A DNA stretch of 64,000 nt from Fumia xinanensis (GTDB lineage Bacteria; Bacillota; Clostridia; Oscillospirales; Ruminococcaceae), in the NCBI RefSeq assembly GCF_014384905.1, contig NZ_JACRSV010000003.1, forward strand, positions 1-64,000, written 5' to 3'. The notes under the pieces were generated by a model. It did not search any database. It saw nothing but the letters and a program-made list of their open reading frames with translations, and was not told the DNA's origin. Below, one piece after another: positions 1 to 8,285 of this stretch (its first letter is position 1; each line of letters begins with the position of its first letter). Position numbers and translations under genes: made by a program.

Positions 1-48
1 TCTCGGCCGGTTCAGTCCCTTCCCTTTAGGCGCCTCTTCCCTTTGCAT
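1..48 (-). CDS. 5' end of an unidentified gene, cut by the window edge
   Basis: An ATG at 48-46 on the minus strand opens a frame that stays open to the window edge (16 codons, beginning MQREEAPKGKGLNRPR). A GGAGG Shine-Dalgarno lies about 6 nt upstream and a consensus promoter (90-118) sits about 40 nt further up, so a real gene start is likely. The visible residues are basic and match no family I recognise. An alternative ATG at 67 with a different frame ends after 17 codons and is less convincing. Confidence 0.5.
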   Translation of the reverse strand, partial: MQREEAPKGKGLNRPR

Positions 49-89
49 CCCCCGCCTCCGCCGGACATGCCCTCTTCCGAAGCCTTTCT

Positions 90-118
90 ATTATATCATC
101 TCTCTTCCCCTATGTCAA
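90..118 (-). promoter_or_regulatory. sigma-A-type promoter reading off the left edge
   Basis: On the minus strand a perfect -35 TTGACA (118-113) and perfect -10 TATAAT (95-90) are separated by 17 bp. Transcription would start near 83 and run into the partial gene at the left edge. This is one of the strongest promoter matches in the window. Confidence 0.8.
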
Positions 119-834
119 GAGGGTTTCTGCACTTTTTTAGAAATGTTTTGCAGAACCGAGAGCTTGCCGCTATCCTCTCCGCCGCTTCTTCCTGGCCTTC
201 AAGTGACAGCTTGTCTATATTACCACACCCTTCCCCCTTTGTCAACACCGTTCTCCCTCTTTCTTCCCTTTTCAGCATTCTTTATGGTTTATGTTTCAAT
301 TTTATCTTTTTTCAGTCTACTTTGACACTTTTAACTTATGTTTTCGTAATATCTTTTATGCCTTACAAATATATTAGAATTTTAATTTTACCTTTAAAAT
401 AGATTTGTCTTGGTTGCCTCTATTTAACTAAATTATACTTTTGTACGATTGTTTAGCGCCTTGTGACCAAAGTTGACTTTACCCATTAGGAGTTTATCAG
501 CAAATTTATATGGTATTCTGCAATTTGTTCTTTATTTTATCTGTGCCGTTTCCCATAAAGCACCACTCTGCTACTGTACTCATTGTATTTTTCATTGTTT
601 AAATACTATTTATATATTTAAATTTCAATTTTTGACGGTAGCTCTACTGATATACACAGCTAAGATAGCTCCTCTGTAACTTTTGCTTCCAACCACATAG
701 CCAAGGCAAAACTTCGCATATTATCGTGCAATTTTTTTCCGCCAAACGCTTTTCTTGAATATTTATTAATGTATTTATGCAATTTAGGGGCATTTAAGGC
801 AATCCCATATCATACTTATATATTTCCTTTACAT
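119..834. other. AT-rich gene-free stretch, ~715 bp
   Basis: Short open frames occur on both strands here, but none has a Shine-Dalgarno sequence, coding-like composition or a recognisable product. I see no RNA gene, repeat or further promoter that I would defend. The stretch separates the left-edge gene from the terminator of the surface-protein gene. Confidence 0.6.
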
Positions 835-866
835 AAAAAAAGAGACCTCCAAGGAGGTCTCTTTTA
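835..866 (-). terminator. intrinsic terminator of the surface-protein gene
   Basis: A perfect 10-bp stem (AGAGACCTCC / GGAGGTCTCT, 841-862) with a 2-nt loop is followed on the minus strand by a T-run (complement of the A-run at 835-841). It lies about 18 bp after the stop codon at 884. Confidence 0.85.
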
Positions 867-883
867 ACTACTAATCTAAACGA

Positions 884-3160
884 TTAAGCAATCCAAGCGC
901 CATTTGCATCTACTTTGTAGCCGCCGATGGTGGTATTTGCAGCCATCGCACCACTGTTGTAGAAGTAGTAGCATTTACCGTTGATCCAGTTCCAACCAGT
1001 TACCATAGCTCCAGAAGAGGAGAGGTAGTACCAGTTGTTGTCAACTTTTTCCCAGCCAGTCTTCATAGCATTGTTGCCTTTGAAGAAGTACCATTTGCCG
1101 TCAACTTTAGCCCAGCCAACTGCCAGACCGCCGTTTTCGTTAGCCCAGTACCATTTGCCGTCTCTCTGGAACCATTCGCTGACTTTCAGAGAACCGTCGT
1201 CATTGAACATGAACCAAGTAGCACCAATTTTGTACCAGTCGCCTTTGTAGTTTTCAGCGCCTTCGCCATAGTACCATTTGCCATCAACTTTGTTCCAACC
1301 CTGAGGATTGTTAAAGTTTACGATAGCTTCTTTCAGGTCAGCAATAGCACCTTCAACTTCGGAGATAACTGCTTTGTCTTTGCCGGAGATACCGATTCTG
1401 GAATAAACATCAGCAGCATCGTCAGAAGCTTCTCTCAAAGCGGCAACCTGAGCACCAGTCTGAGTAGAAACATTAGCAATCAGTTTGTCAGCTTCTTTGA
1501 TGGTGTCTTTCAGTTCATCTTTAGTAGCAGAAGGAACAGATTTAGCGGAGCTCTTAATGTCGGTCAAAGCAGTATCCAAACTGTTGGTTACGCGATCGAG
1601 TTCAGAAGAGGAAGGATTAGCTTTAGCAAGGGTCTTTTCAGCAGAATCCAGAGCATTTACAAAAGTGGTCCATTTTCTGGAAGAGGTGTTGAAGTCAGAC
1701 TCCTGGAAGCCAGCTGCTTTGTCAACGAGGCCCTGCAGTTTAACAATGCGCCACTCGTCAACAGAGTTAGTAGCAGTCAAAGCGTCAACAGCTTCATTCA
1801 AGTCTTCCAAAGCTTTGTCGAGCTGGCTCTGTTTTACGTTGCCGTTGCTGTTTCTAGCATCGTAGTACAGTTTAGAAGCCCAAGAATAAGCGGAGTACTC
1901 GTCAACAACAGGGTTGCTGCTGGAGTTGGATTTAAAGGTATCAACTGCGAAATTGTTCCACTCATCAGAGTAGCCATTTCTTACTTTAAAGTCGGATTTC
2001 TGATACAGGTAGTTGCCGCCGACGCCTACATAACCATTGCCCTGTGGGGGTGCTTTTTCAATGTAGGAAACTTTGGTCTTGCCGTTTGCATCAGCATACA
2101 GGGACATCAAAGCAGTCTGCATAGCAGAGTAATCTACAGCTTTCGCGCTAACAGCGTCAGCATTTTTCAGATACTTCAGAGCTTTTTCCCAGTCGTTGAC
2201 AGTTACTGCTTTCTCAGCAGCAGCTTCAGCTTTTTCAACATAGGACTGAACGTCTCTCCAAGCAGAAGCGGTGTAGTCGCTTTCTTCATACTCATTGATC
2301 TGAGAAAGGAGTTCATAGTAGTCGTCCATAGCGTTGGTGGTGTCAGCAAAGGAAACTTCGTCGATAACTCTGGTGTACTCTTTGTTAATGTAAACAATTC
2401 TGGAAGTCGCAGAGCTGTTGATAACAGACTCGTTTCTGCCCAGGTTGTAAACAGCAGTAATCAAAGGATACACATTGTAGTCAGCAGCATCCTGAGGATC
2501 AAACTGAGTCATGTCAGGAATCGGGTTTTTGTTGCTGTCGTAGGTCATGTACTGACGAACATTGTTAGAGTTCAGTTTTGCATCATTGATGGCAGACCAA
2601 CGAACATTGGAAGTACCACCGCTGAGTACGTTGACCTCAGGAGAGGTGCGGTAAGCTTCTTTCCAGTAGCTAAACAGTCTTTCGATAGAGTAGCTGCCGT
2701 TTGTCTGAGGGTTCTTCAACTGATTAACGTAATCTTTGAAATCGTTCAAAGCAGACTCATAAGCATCATCGTTCTCTACGTTTTTATCCAAAGCGTAGTC
2801 ATACATGTAGATCATGCCATATCTGTTATCAGCAGCGCCCTGTCCAGACCAAGCTTTCCAAGCTTCGTAGCTCTGGGGAGCACCGGAAGGAGTGTCACCC
2901 AAAACGATGTGCTGAGCAAAGTTCAACAGATCCTGTCTCTCGGTGATCTCGTAGGTTTTGGTTTCTGCAACGTTACCGTCTTTGTCTGCAACAGGCTGGC
3001 TAACAGTAATTTTGTTAGCAGAGATGGTAACAGAAGTAGCGTTGTAGTCGTTCAAAAACGCAGTTTCATCCATGTAGTCAATGGCAGAAGCGGAAAGGCT
3101 AGAGCCAAACATGGAAAACGCAGTGGTCGCAGCCAAAGCAAGCGCCAAAATCTTTTTCAT
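884..3160 (-). CDS. secreted cell-wall protein with C-terminal choline-binding-type repeats
   Basis: The product has 758 residues. Residues 1-26 form a classical signal peptide (two Lys, hydrophobic core, ASA cleavage site). A unique region follows to about residue 290. Two Ala-rich helical segments (about 300-380 and 455-610) resemble FIVAR-type surface spacers. From about 620 to the end there are six aromatic/Gly repeats built on GW-x-xVDGKWYYF, the cell-wall/choline-binding repeat type that attaches proteins to wall teichoic or lipoteichoic acid. No catalytic domain is recognisable, so it is probably an adhesin or structural wall protein. A GGAGG Shine-Dalgarno lies 9 nt before the ATG. 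It is monocistronic, with its own promoter (3346-3374) and terminator. The function of the N-terminal region is unknown. Confidence 0.85.
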   Translation of the reverse strand: MKKILALALAATTAFSMFGSSLSASAIDYMDETAFLNDYNATSVTISANKITVSQPVADKDGNVAETKTYEITERQDLLNFAQHIVLGDTPSGAPQSYEAWKAWSGQGAADNRYGMIYMYDYALDKNVENDDAYESALNDFKDYVNQLKNPQTNGSYSIERLFSYWKEAYRTSPEVNVLSGGTSNVRWSAINDAKLNSNNVRQYMTYDSNKNPIPDMTQFDPQDAADYNVYPLITAVYNLGRNESVINSSATSRIVYINKEYTRVIDEVSFADTTNAMDDYYELLSQINEYEESDYTASAWRDVQSYVEKAEAAAEKAVTVNDWEKALKYLKNADAVSAKAVDYSAMQTALMSLYADANGKTKVSYIEKAPPQGNGYVGVGGNYLYQKSDFKVRNGYSDEWNNFAVDTFKSNSSSNPVVDEYSAYSWASKLYYDARNSNGNVKQSQLDKALEDLNEAVDALTATNSVDEWRIVKLQGLVDKAAGFQESDFNTSSRKWTTFVNALDSAEKTLAKANPSSSELDRVTNSLDTALTDIKSSAKSVPSATKDELKDTIKEADKLIANVSTQTGAQVAALREASDDAADVYSRIGISGKDKAVISEVEGAIADLKEAIVNFNNPQGWNKVDGKWYYGEGAENYKGDWYKIGATWFMFNDDGSLKVSEWFQRDGKWYWANENGGLAVGWAKVDGKWYFFKGNNAMKTGWEKVDNNWYYLSSSGAMVTGWNWINGKCYYFYNSGAMAANTTIGGYKVDANGAWIA

Positions 3161-3345
3161 GTGTTTTCATCCTCCAAAATAATGTATTTGTCAAACGCCC
3201 CGAGGTAATTATGTCTGCAACTTGAAGCCACAAACATCAAAGCCACGGATTTTTGTGACAACCGTTTTCCAGAAAACCTTTACTTCTGAAATTGTTGGGG
3301 AAATTTCATCCATAAACATATTCCCAGATACTAGGTTCTGCTCCG

Positions 3346-3374
3346 ATTATAGCAAATAAGATTGCGGTTGTAAA
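3346..3374 (-). promoter_or_regulatory. promoter of the surface-protein gene
   Basis: The minus strand carries -35 TTTACA (3374-3369), a 17-bp spacer and -10 TATAAT (3351-3346). The predicted 5' leader is about 180 nt, which is long for a single structural gene. Confidence 0.75.
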
Positions 3375-3691
3375 GAGGGTTTTTGAAAAAAAACGAAATA
3401 AACGCGATTTTTGTTCAAAACGTTATCTTTTATGGTGACTTTCCACAAAGTTGCAAATTCGATGCAACAGATGCCTTTCTTTTTGACACAGGGGGTACCC
3501 CGCTGTCAGAAGTAAGGCCGGAACGTCTCCGCCGCAGCTATTATCGGAACAACTTGCCGCAGTTATGAGTATAGCACGTGAGTCCTAAAAAGTAAAGAAG
3601 AAATTAAAGGGAATTATCCTTCCGTATTTATGAAACGTATAAAAAACAAAAAAGTTCAATTTTATTTATCCACATTTAATTTGAACAAAAG
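3375..3691. other. intergenic region with a GC-rich pocket and a second minus-strand promoter
   Basis: AT-rich DNA with a GC-rich segment at about 3480-3570 that includes a hairpin around the palindrome GGGGTACCCC (TGACA/TGTCA arms). On the minus strand, TTTACT (3596-3591), 17 bp and TATACT (3573-3568) form a good promoter. Its transcript would run through the GC-rich segment toward the surface-protein gene, or make a separate small RNA. I could match no known riboswitch or small RNA family. A 61-codon plus-strand frame here has no Shine-Dalgarno sequence and I do not call it a gene. Confidence 0.45.
3666..3674 (+). promoter_or_regulatory. isolated consensus DnaA box
   Basis: TTATCCACA, an exact match to the consensus DnaA-binding nonamer, sits in the spacer before the tRNA terminator. 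A single copy may be chance in AT-rich DNA. Confidence 0.4.
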
Positions 3692-3722
3692 AAAACCGCA
3701 GGGTCAGCACGAACCTGCGGTT
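3692..3722 (-). terminator. terminator of the Gly-Phe-Asp tRNA operon
   Basis: The 9-bp stem AACCGCAGG (3694-3702) / CCTGCGGTT (3714-3722) is followed on the minus strand by a T-rich tract. It lies 51 bp beyond the last tRNA. Confidence 0.8.
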
Positions 3723-3773
3723 AAGGGACAAGCCCTTGAGTATAACCTATTTCTGGGCGTTTGAATAGGATAA

Positions 3774-3849
3774 TGGAGCGGATTACGAGGCTCGAACTCG
3801 CTACCTCCACCTTGGCAAGGTGGCGCTCTACCAGATGAGCTAAATCCGC
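3774..3849 (-). tRNA. tRNA-Gly (anticodon GCC)
   Basis: The 76-nt cloverleaf has acceptor arms GCGGATT/AATCCGC, discriminator T and encoded CCA. The anticodon loop TTGCCAA carries GCC. T-arm GTTCGAG is present. It is the third gene of a three-tRNA operon read from the promoter at 4141-4169. Confidence 0.95.
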
Positions 3850-3854
3850 ATATA

Positions 3855-3930
3855 TGGTGCCTCCGGTCGGAATCGAACCAACGACACGGGGATTTTCAGT
3901 CCCCTGCTCTACCGACTGAGCTACAGAGGC
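3855..3930 (-). tRNA. tRNA-Phe (anticodon GAA)
   Basis: The 76-nt cloverleaf has acceptor arms GCCTCTG/CGGAGGC (one G-U pair), discriminator A and encoded CCA. The anticodon loop CTGAAAA carries GAA. It is separated from tRNA-Gly by only 5 nt. Confidence 0.95.
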
Positions 3931-3971
3931 ATACCGCCCAGGACCCCCAGTCAAAGAAAAGAGGGACAAAA

Positions 3972-4048
3972 TGGCGACCCGCATGGGGCTCGAACCCACG
4001 ACCTCTAGCGTGACAGGCTAGCGCTCTAACCAACTGAGCTAGCGGGCC
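3972..4048 (-). tRNA. tRNA-Asp (anticodon GTC)
   Basis: The 77-nt cloverleaf has acceptor arms GGCCCGC/GCGGGTC, discriminator G as usual for Asp, and encoded CCA. The anticodon loop CTGTCAC carries GTC. It is the first gene of the operon. Confidence 0.95.
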
Positions 4049-4140
4049 AAATCATCCTGGAATCGTGGCATGTTGTGAGACGGGTGCCGCATTCCTGAAA
4101 TCAGCTGAACGCTTTGACGATATGTTCAGCAACAGGTAAA

Positions 4141-4169
4141 ATTATACATGATTCCACAAATATTGTCAA
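4141..4169 (-). promoter_or_regulatory. promoter of the Gly-Phe-Asp tRNA operon
   Basis: Perfect TTGACA (4169-4164), a 17-bp spacer and perfect TATAAT (4146-4141) on the minus strand, about 90 bp before tRNA-Asp. Full consensus fits a stable-RNA promoter. Confidence 0.85.
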
Positions 4170-4278
4170 GAGCTTTCCACTAAAAATTCTGATTCTGTAA
4201 AAATTAACATTTTCTGCCTTTACACAAGGTTTCTTTTATGTTAACATATTATAATATCAAAATCAAGGAGGAAAATAG

Positions 4279-4566
4279 ATGCCTAATAATGAACTTTTCT
4301 TTTTATATAAAGGACGTCCCCTCGTTCGCAGCGGAAAAACTATTTACTATGGGGATATGAACGCCCCCTACGTGGTTATGATGCAGATTCACTCCCAAAA
4401 AGCGTTCGAGGACCTTCCGCTTTCAGAGAACATTTCGCTTCAGATGATGTCTACAGATCTGACCTTACCGCCCGATAAGCTTATATTAAAGAAGGCGGAA
4501 AAACAAGGGCTGTACCAGGCATTGGATATTGCAAGCGTATGGCTGGACCGTCTCAGCAGATCATAA
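4279..4566 (+). CDS. small uncharacterised protein, 95 aa
   Basis: I do not recognise a named family. The 95-residue product begins MPNNELFFLYKGRPLVRSG and has no signal peptide, membrane segment or cysteine, so it should be a small cytoplasmic protein. Its N-terminal half reads as beta-strands and the C-terminal half as helices. An AAGGAGG Shine-Dalgarno lies 8 nt before the ATG, a TATAAT-like -10 lies at about 4250, and a strong terminator follows. This makes it a complete single-gene unit on the strand opposite to its neighbours. Confidence 0.8.
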   Translation: MPNNELFFLYKGRPLVRSGKTIYYGDMNAPYVVMMQIHSQKAFEDLPLSENISLQMMSTDLTLPPDKLILKKAEKQGLYQALDIASVWLDRLSRS

Positions 4567-4568
4567 GA

Positions 4569-4602
4569 TCAAACCGCTCCCAGATTGGGAGCGGTTTTTT
4601 AT
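4569..4602 (+). terminator. intrinsic terminator
   Basis: Stem AAACCGCTCCCA / TGGGAGCGGTTT (4571-4597) with a 3-nt loop and a following T-run. It ends the 95-aa gene and may also act on yifB transcripts from the other strand. Confidence 0.9.
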
Positions 4603-4645
4603 TTGCCGGATTTGCACCTTTTCAGGTAAAAAGCAGAAATACTCC

Positions 4646-6181
4646 TTAATTATTGTGCTGCCAGTATTTCCTGTCGAGGCTGCGGTATTGCAGCGCCTCT
4701 GAAATGTGTGTAAGCTCAATCCTATCGCATCCATCCAGATCCGCAATGGTTCTCGCAACCTTCAAAATCCGGTCGTAGCCTCTAGCGCTCATCCCCATTT
4801 TTTCAAATGCGTTTTTTAAGGCCTTCATTCCCTGTTCGCTCACCTGGCAAAATTCCCGCAGCATGTGGGGCGTTAAATTTGCGTTGCAAAGAATCGACGT
4901 CCCCTCATATCGCTTTCTTTGAATTTTTCTCGCTTCATCTACCCTCTTTTTAATAGAAGAAGAGGGTTCCGCTTTCTTTCCCGCTGACAGGTGCTGAAAT
5001 TCCACCGGCGCTACTTCGATATGAAGATCCAACCGATCCAACAGCGGGCCGCTGACCTTATTAAGATACTGGGATACTTTAAATGGCGAGCAATTACAAG
5101 CTCGGGTTGGATGCCCGAAATAACCGCAGGGACAGGGGTTCATCGCCGCAATTACCATCATATTGCAGGGATAGGACAGCGTTCCGTTAACTCTGGAGAT
5201 AGTCACCGTCCCCTCTTCGATGGGTTGCCGCAGAATTTCCATGGCCGGGCGTGAAAATTCTGGGAGCTCGTCCAGAAAAAGAACCCCGTTATGAGCCAAA
5301 GAAATTTCGCCGGGCCTGGGAATCGCCCCGCCGCCGGACAGCCCCGCCGGAGATACAGTGTGATGAGGCGCCCGAAAAGGCCGCACAGTCACAAGCGGCT
5401 CCTCTTCCGTCAAAAACCCCGCAATGGAATGGATTTTCGTCGTTTCTATGGCTTCTGCAAAAGTCATGTCCGGCAAGATCGAAGGAATCCGTTTGGCCAG
5501 CATGCTTTTGCCAGAGCCGGGCGGTCCAATTAGTAAAGCGTTGTGTCCGCCGGCCGCCGCAATTTCCAGCGCCCGTTTGGCAAACTCCTGCCCCATTACA
5601 TCCGCCATATCTGCATCTGACACGCAGCTCGACGGAGCAAAGCACATCGGTTCAGCGGGAGAAAGAGGTCGAAGGTCTTCCAAAAAATCCACCACATCCT
5701 GTACCCTGTGGACCGGATACACCTCAATTCCCTGTACAACGCTTCCTTCCCGGCCGTTTTCCGCGGGTACAAAAACTCGTTTAAGTCCTGCTTCCTTTGC
5801 TTCGATGACCATAGGCAGGACGCCCTGCACCCGGCGAACCGTTCCATCCAGCGCCACCTCGCCGATGAACATGCTTCCGGTAAAATCCGCCTCGGTTTGG
5901 CCGCTGGCGGCTAAAAGCGCCAAGAAAATGGGTAAATCATACATAGGGCCTGCCTTTTTCAGATCTGCTGGGGCCAAGTTAACCGTTATCTTTTTGACAG
6001 GCACTTCGTACCCGCAATTTTTCAAGGCGGCTCGCACCCGATCTCGGCTTTCTTTTACCGCAGCGTCGGGCAGGCCAACGATATCAAAGGACGGCATTCC
6101 TCGCATCAGGTCGATTTCTACATCCACAAGATAAGCGTTCATGCCAAAAAGTCCTGCACTGACAAGCCTGGTATACATCAT
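4646..6181 (-). CDS. comM: YifB/ComM-family Mg-chelatase-like AAA+ ATPase
   Basis: The product is 511 residues, normal family length. It has an N-terminal ChlI-type fold (about 1-170, with SFDIVGLPDAAVKESRDRVR), an AAA+ core with Walker A GPPGSGKSMLAKR (about 215-230) and a Walker B-type LFLDELPEF, and a C-terminal Mg-chelatase domain ending in the helical SEALQYRSLDRKYW segment. In competent proteobacteria ComM is a hexameric helicase that drives branch migration during recombination of imported DNA. In Firmicutes the role is inferred. The first two codons are both ATG. It lies 96 bp downstream of the rny stop and may be transcribed from its own start, since a terminator separates the two. 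Confidence 0.9.
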   Translation of the reverse strand: MMYTRLVSAGLFGMNAYLVDVEIDLMRGMPSFDIVGLPDAAVKESRDRVRAALKNCGYEVPVKKITVNLAPADLKKAGPMYDLPIFLALLAASGQTEADFTGSMFIGEVALDGTVRRVQGVLPMVIEAKEAGLKRVFVPAENGREGSVVQGIEVYPVHRVQDVVDFLEDLRPLSPAEPMCFAPSSCVSDADMADVMGQEFAKRALEIAAAGGHNALLIGPPGSGKSMLAKRIPSILPDMTFAEAIETTKIHSIAGFLTEEEPLVTVRPFRAPHHTVSPAGLSGGGAIPRPGEISLAHNGVLFLDELPEFSRPAMEILRQPIEEGTVTISRVNGTLSYPCNMMVIAAMNPCPCGYFGHPTRACNCSPFKVSQYLNKVSGPLLDRLDLHIEVAPVEFQHLSAGKKAEPSSSIKKRVDEARKIQRKRYEGTSILCNANLTPHMLREFCQVSEQGMKALKNAFEKMGMSARGYDRILKVARTIADLDGCDRIELTHISEALQYRSLDRKYWQHNN

Positions 6182-6214
6182 CTACCTCCGAACAGTCATT
6201 CTTAAAATTTCTAT

Positions 6215-6248
6215 AAAAAAGGGGCAGAGTATCCTCTGCCCCTTTTTT
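6215..6248 (-). terminator. terminator after rny
   Basis: Perfect stem AAAAAAGGGGCAGAG / CTCTGCCCCTTTTTT with a 4-nt loop TATC, just after the rny stop. The flanking A and T tracts make it bidirectional. Confidence 0.9.
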
Positions 6249-6276
6249 CATGCGGGACGTCGCCCAACATTATAAT

Positions 6277-7845
6277 TTATTTTGCGAAATCGATCGCTCT
6301 GCTCTCCCGCAATAGATTAATTTTAATCTGTCCGGGATATTCCAGCTCGTTTTCCACCCGATTTGCAATTTCTCTTGCAATAAGTACCATATCATCGTCC
6401 TTAACCACTTCTGGTTTGACGATAATTCTGATCTCGCGGCCAGCCTGGATCGCATAACATTTTTCCACGCCGTCAAAGGAACTGGCAATTTCCTCCAGTT
6501 TCTCAAGCCGCTTAATGTAGTTTTCCAGGTTCTCCCTTCTGGCGCCGGGCCGTGCGGCCGAAACAGCGTCTGCCGCCTGAACCAAAGCAGCGATGACGGT
6601 TTTGGTTTCCACATCGCCGTGATGAGCTTCAATGGCGTGAAGAATTTGAGAATTTTCTTTATACTTGCGGCATACGTCAACACCAATCTGGACATGAGAG
6701 CCCTCAATCTCGTGATTCAGCGCCTTGCCGATATCGTGGAGTAAGCCCGCGCGTTTGGCCATAGTCACATCAACGCCTAGCTCAGCCGCCATAATACCGG
6801 CCAGATGTGCCACTTCAATCGAGTGGTTAAGCACGTTCTGCCCATATGAAGTCCTGTATCTTAAACGGCCCAGGAGTTTTACCAGTTCGTGGTGCAAACC
6901 GTGAACATTGGTTTCCATCATGGCGCGTTCGCCTTCAGCTTTAATCTTCTGCTCTACTTCCCGCTTTGACTTTTCCACAGTTTCTTCAATTCTAGCGGGA
7001 TGGATTCTTCCATCCGAAATCAGTTTCTCAAGAGAGAGCCTTGCGATTTCCCTTCTAACGGGATCAAAACAGGAAAGGGTTATTGCCTCCGGGGTATCGT
7101 CGATAATGAGGTCAACTCCTGTCAGGGTTTCCAAGGCCCTGATATTGCGGCCCTCACGACCAATAATGCGCCCCTTCATCTCATCGTTGGGCAGGTTAAC
7201 CACCGAGACAGTAGCTTCGCTGACGTGATCTGCCGAACATCTGGAAATGGCAAGGGATAAAAGGTCTCTGGCTTTATCTTCGGCTTCGTCTTTCAACTGT
7301 TGCTCGTAATTTGAAATTTTCAAAGCTTTCTCATGTGCCAATTCGCTTTCCAAGGCATCCAATAACTGGTCTTTTGCCTGAGAAGCGGTCAATCCGGAAA
7401 TGCGTTCCAACTGGTCGATCTGGCTCTTTTTAATTTTCTCCGCCTCCGCCAGCTGCTCCTCCGCCGCTTGATGTTTTTGCTGGATAATTTCCTCTTTTTT
7501 CTCCAAGTTGTCTATTTTCCGGTCAAGAGTCTCCTCCTTCTGCTGGATTCTCCTTTCCTGCCGGGTCACTTCGCTGCGTCTGTCTTTAATGTCCTTATCT
7601 GCCTCAGCACGCATCCTGTGAATTTCTTCTTTCGCCTCTACTACGATTTCTTTTTCCTTAGCTTTTGCGTTCTTATGGGCATCGTTAATGATCTTAAGTG
7701 CCTGTTCTTCGGCATTGCCAATTTCAGTTTCAGCAACTTTCTTCCTATATGCAATTCCTATTTTAAAGAAAATAAGACCAACTATGATTGCAGTAACCAC
7801 AAAAGTAATACAGCAGTAGAGAATTATACTGCCGATATCGTTCAT
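6277..7845 (-). CDS. rny: ribonuclease Y
   Basis: RNase Y is the membrane-anchored endonuclease that starts mRNA turnover in many Firmicutes. The 522-residue product has an N-terminal transmembrane helix (about 4-27), a long charged coiled coil (about 30-195), a KH RNA-binding domain with GRIIGREGRNIR (about 210-275) and an HD domain with HSIEVAHL and LLHDIGKALNHE (about 340-430). An in-frame ATG lies 45 nt upstream at 7890, but AGGAGG at about 7863-7858 precedes the ATG at 7845, and the shorter protein begins at the membrane helix as in the family, so I chose 7845. Promoter 8149-8177 gives a leader of about 300 nt. Confidence 0.93.
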   Translation of the reverse strand: MNDIGSIILYCCITFVVTAIIVGLIFFKIGIAYRKKVAETEIGNAEEQALKIINDAHKNAKAKEKEIVVEAKEEIHRMRAEADKDIKDRRSEVTRQERRIQQKEETLDRKIDNLEKKEEIIQQKHQAAEEQLAEAEKIKKSQIDQLERISGLTASQAKDQLLDALESELAHEKALKISNYEQQLKDEAEDKARDLLSLAISRCSADHVSEATVSVVNLPNDEMKGRIIGREGRNIRALETLTGVDLIIDDTPEAITLSCFDPVRREIARLSLEKLISDGRIHPARIEETVEKSKREVEQKIKAEGERAMMETNVHGLHHELVKLLGRLRYRTSYGQNVLNHSIEVAHLAGIMAAELGVDVTMAKRAGLLHDIGKALNHEIEGSHVQIGVDVCRKYKENSQILHAIEAHHGDVETKTVIAALVQAADAVSAARPGARRENLENYIKRLEKLEEIASSFDGVEKCYAIQAGREIRIIVKPEVVKDDDMVLIAREIANRVENELEYPGQIKINLLRESRAIDFAK

Positions 7846-8148
7846 TCTTTCACATTTCCTCCTTCTTCTAATTTTATTTTCAAGTTTCAAAAAATAGTAT
7901 CATTGCGGGTATGAAATAACCGCAAATTGCCTGACAAAACAGGCATAGGCAATCCGCATGCGAATTGCAACTATTTTTACAATTTGCTTTTTAAAAGGCC
8001 GATGCCATATAAACCCATATTTAATGGATTTAACCGCATAAGATTTGGTTTAAAGAAAGCAAACTATAAAAAACAATTTTGACCCACAGCAACAATGTGT
8101 CAAAAGGTGAGAATATTGCACAGAAAACAACCTATTCTCACTCTTATT
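7846..8148 (-). other. long 5' leader of rny
   Basis: About 300 nt lie between the predicted transcription start (~8142) and the rny ATG. The stretch has short inverted repeats built on GGCAAT/ATTGCC and a near-palindrome around CGCATGCG (7950-7970). No coding frame or known riboswitch is evident. A structured leader is possible but unproven. Confidence 0.4.
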
Positions 8149-8177
8149 ATTTTATCTCTGTAAAGGCATTCTGTCAA
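8149..8177 (-). promoter_or_regulatory. promoter of rny
   Basis: Minus strand TTGACA (8177-8172), a 17-bp spacer and TAAAAT (8154-8149). Confidence 0.75.
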
Positions 8178-8257
8178 GAACTTTATCATGGCAAAGTAAA
8201 ATTTCTAAAACTCTTTTTGTCTTCTACGTATTACCCCTCCCTTTTTGCATAAATGGC

Positions 8258-8285
8258 AAACCAGCCGGAAAACTCCAGCTGGTTT
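8258..8285 (-). terminator. hairpin ending the comEC-DHHW operon
   Basis: Stem AAACCAGC / GCTGGTTT extended inward by GGA/TCC with one mismatch, directly after the DHHW stop codon. The T-run is short on the minus strand and better on the plus strand, so efficiency is uncertain. Confidence 0.55.

Noticed and set aside
1..82. Possible riboswitch (lysine, SAM or FMN type) on the minus strand because of AGAGGCGCC, GGGACTG and CCGGCGG strings
   Set aside because: The strings are not in the order or spacing of any of these aptamers, and a simple promoter, Shine-Dalgarno and ATG explain the segment better.
43..679. Short plus-strand open frames in the left 700 bp
   Set aside because: They lack ribosome-binding sites, give low-complexity hydrophobic translations typical of T-rich noncoding DNA, and show no family resemblance.
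3383..3568. 61-codon plus-strand frame upstream of the surface-protein gene
   Set aside because: No Shine-Dalgarno and no recognisable domain; it covers the GC-rich pocket and promoter region of the opposite strand.
5251..6134. Long plus-strand frames of 177 to 236 codons across yifB
   Set aside because: They are mirror frames of a clear AAA+ gene with intact motifs on the other strand and have no start signals of their own.
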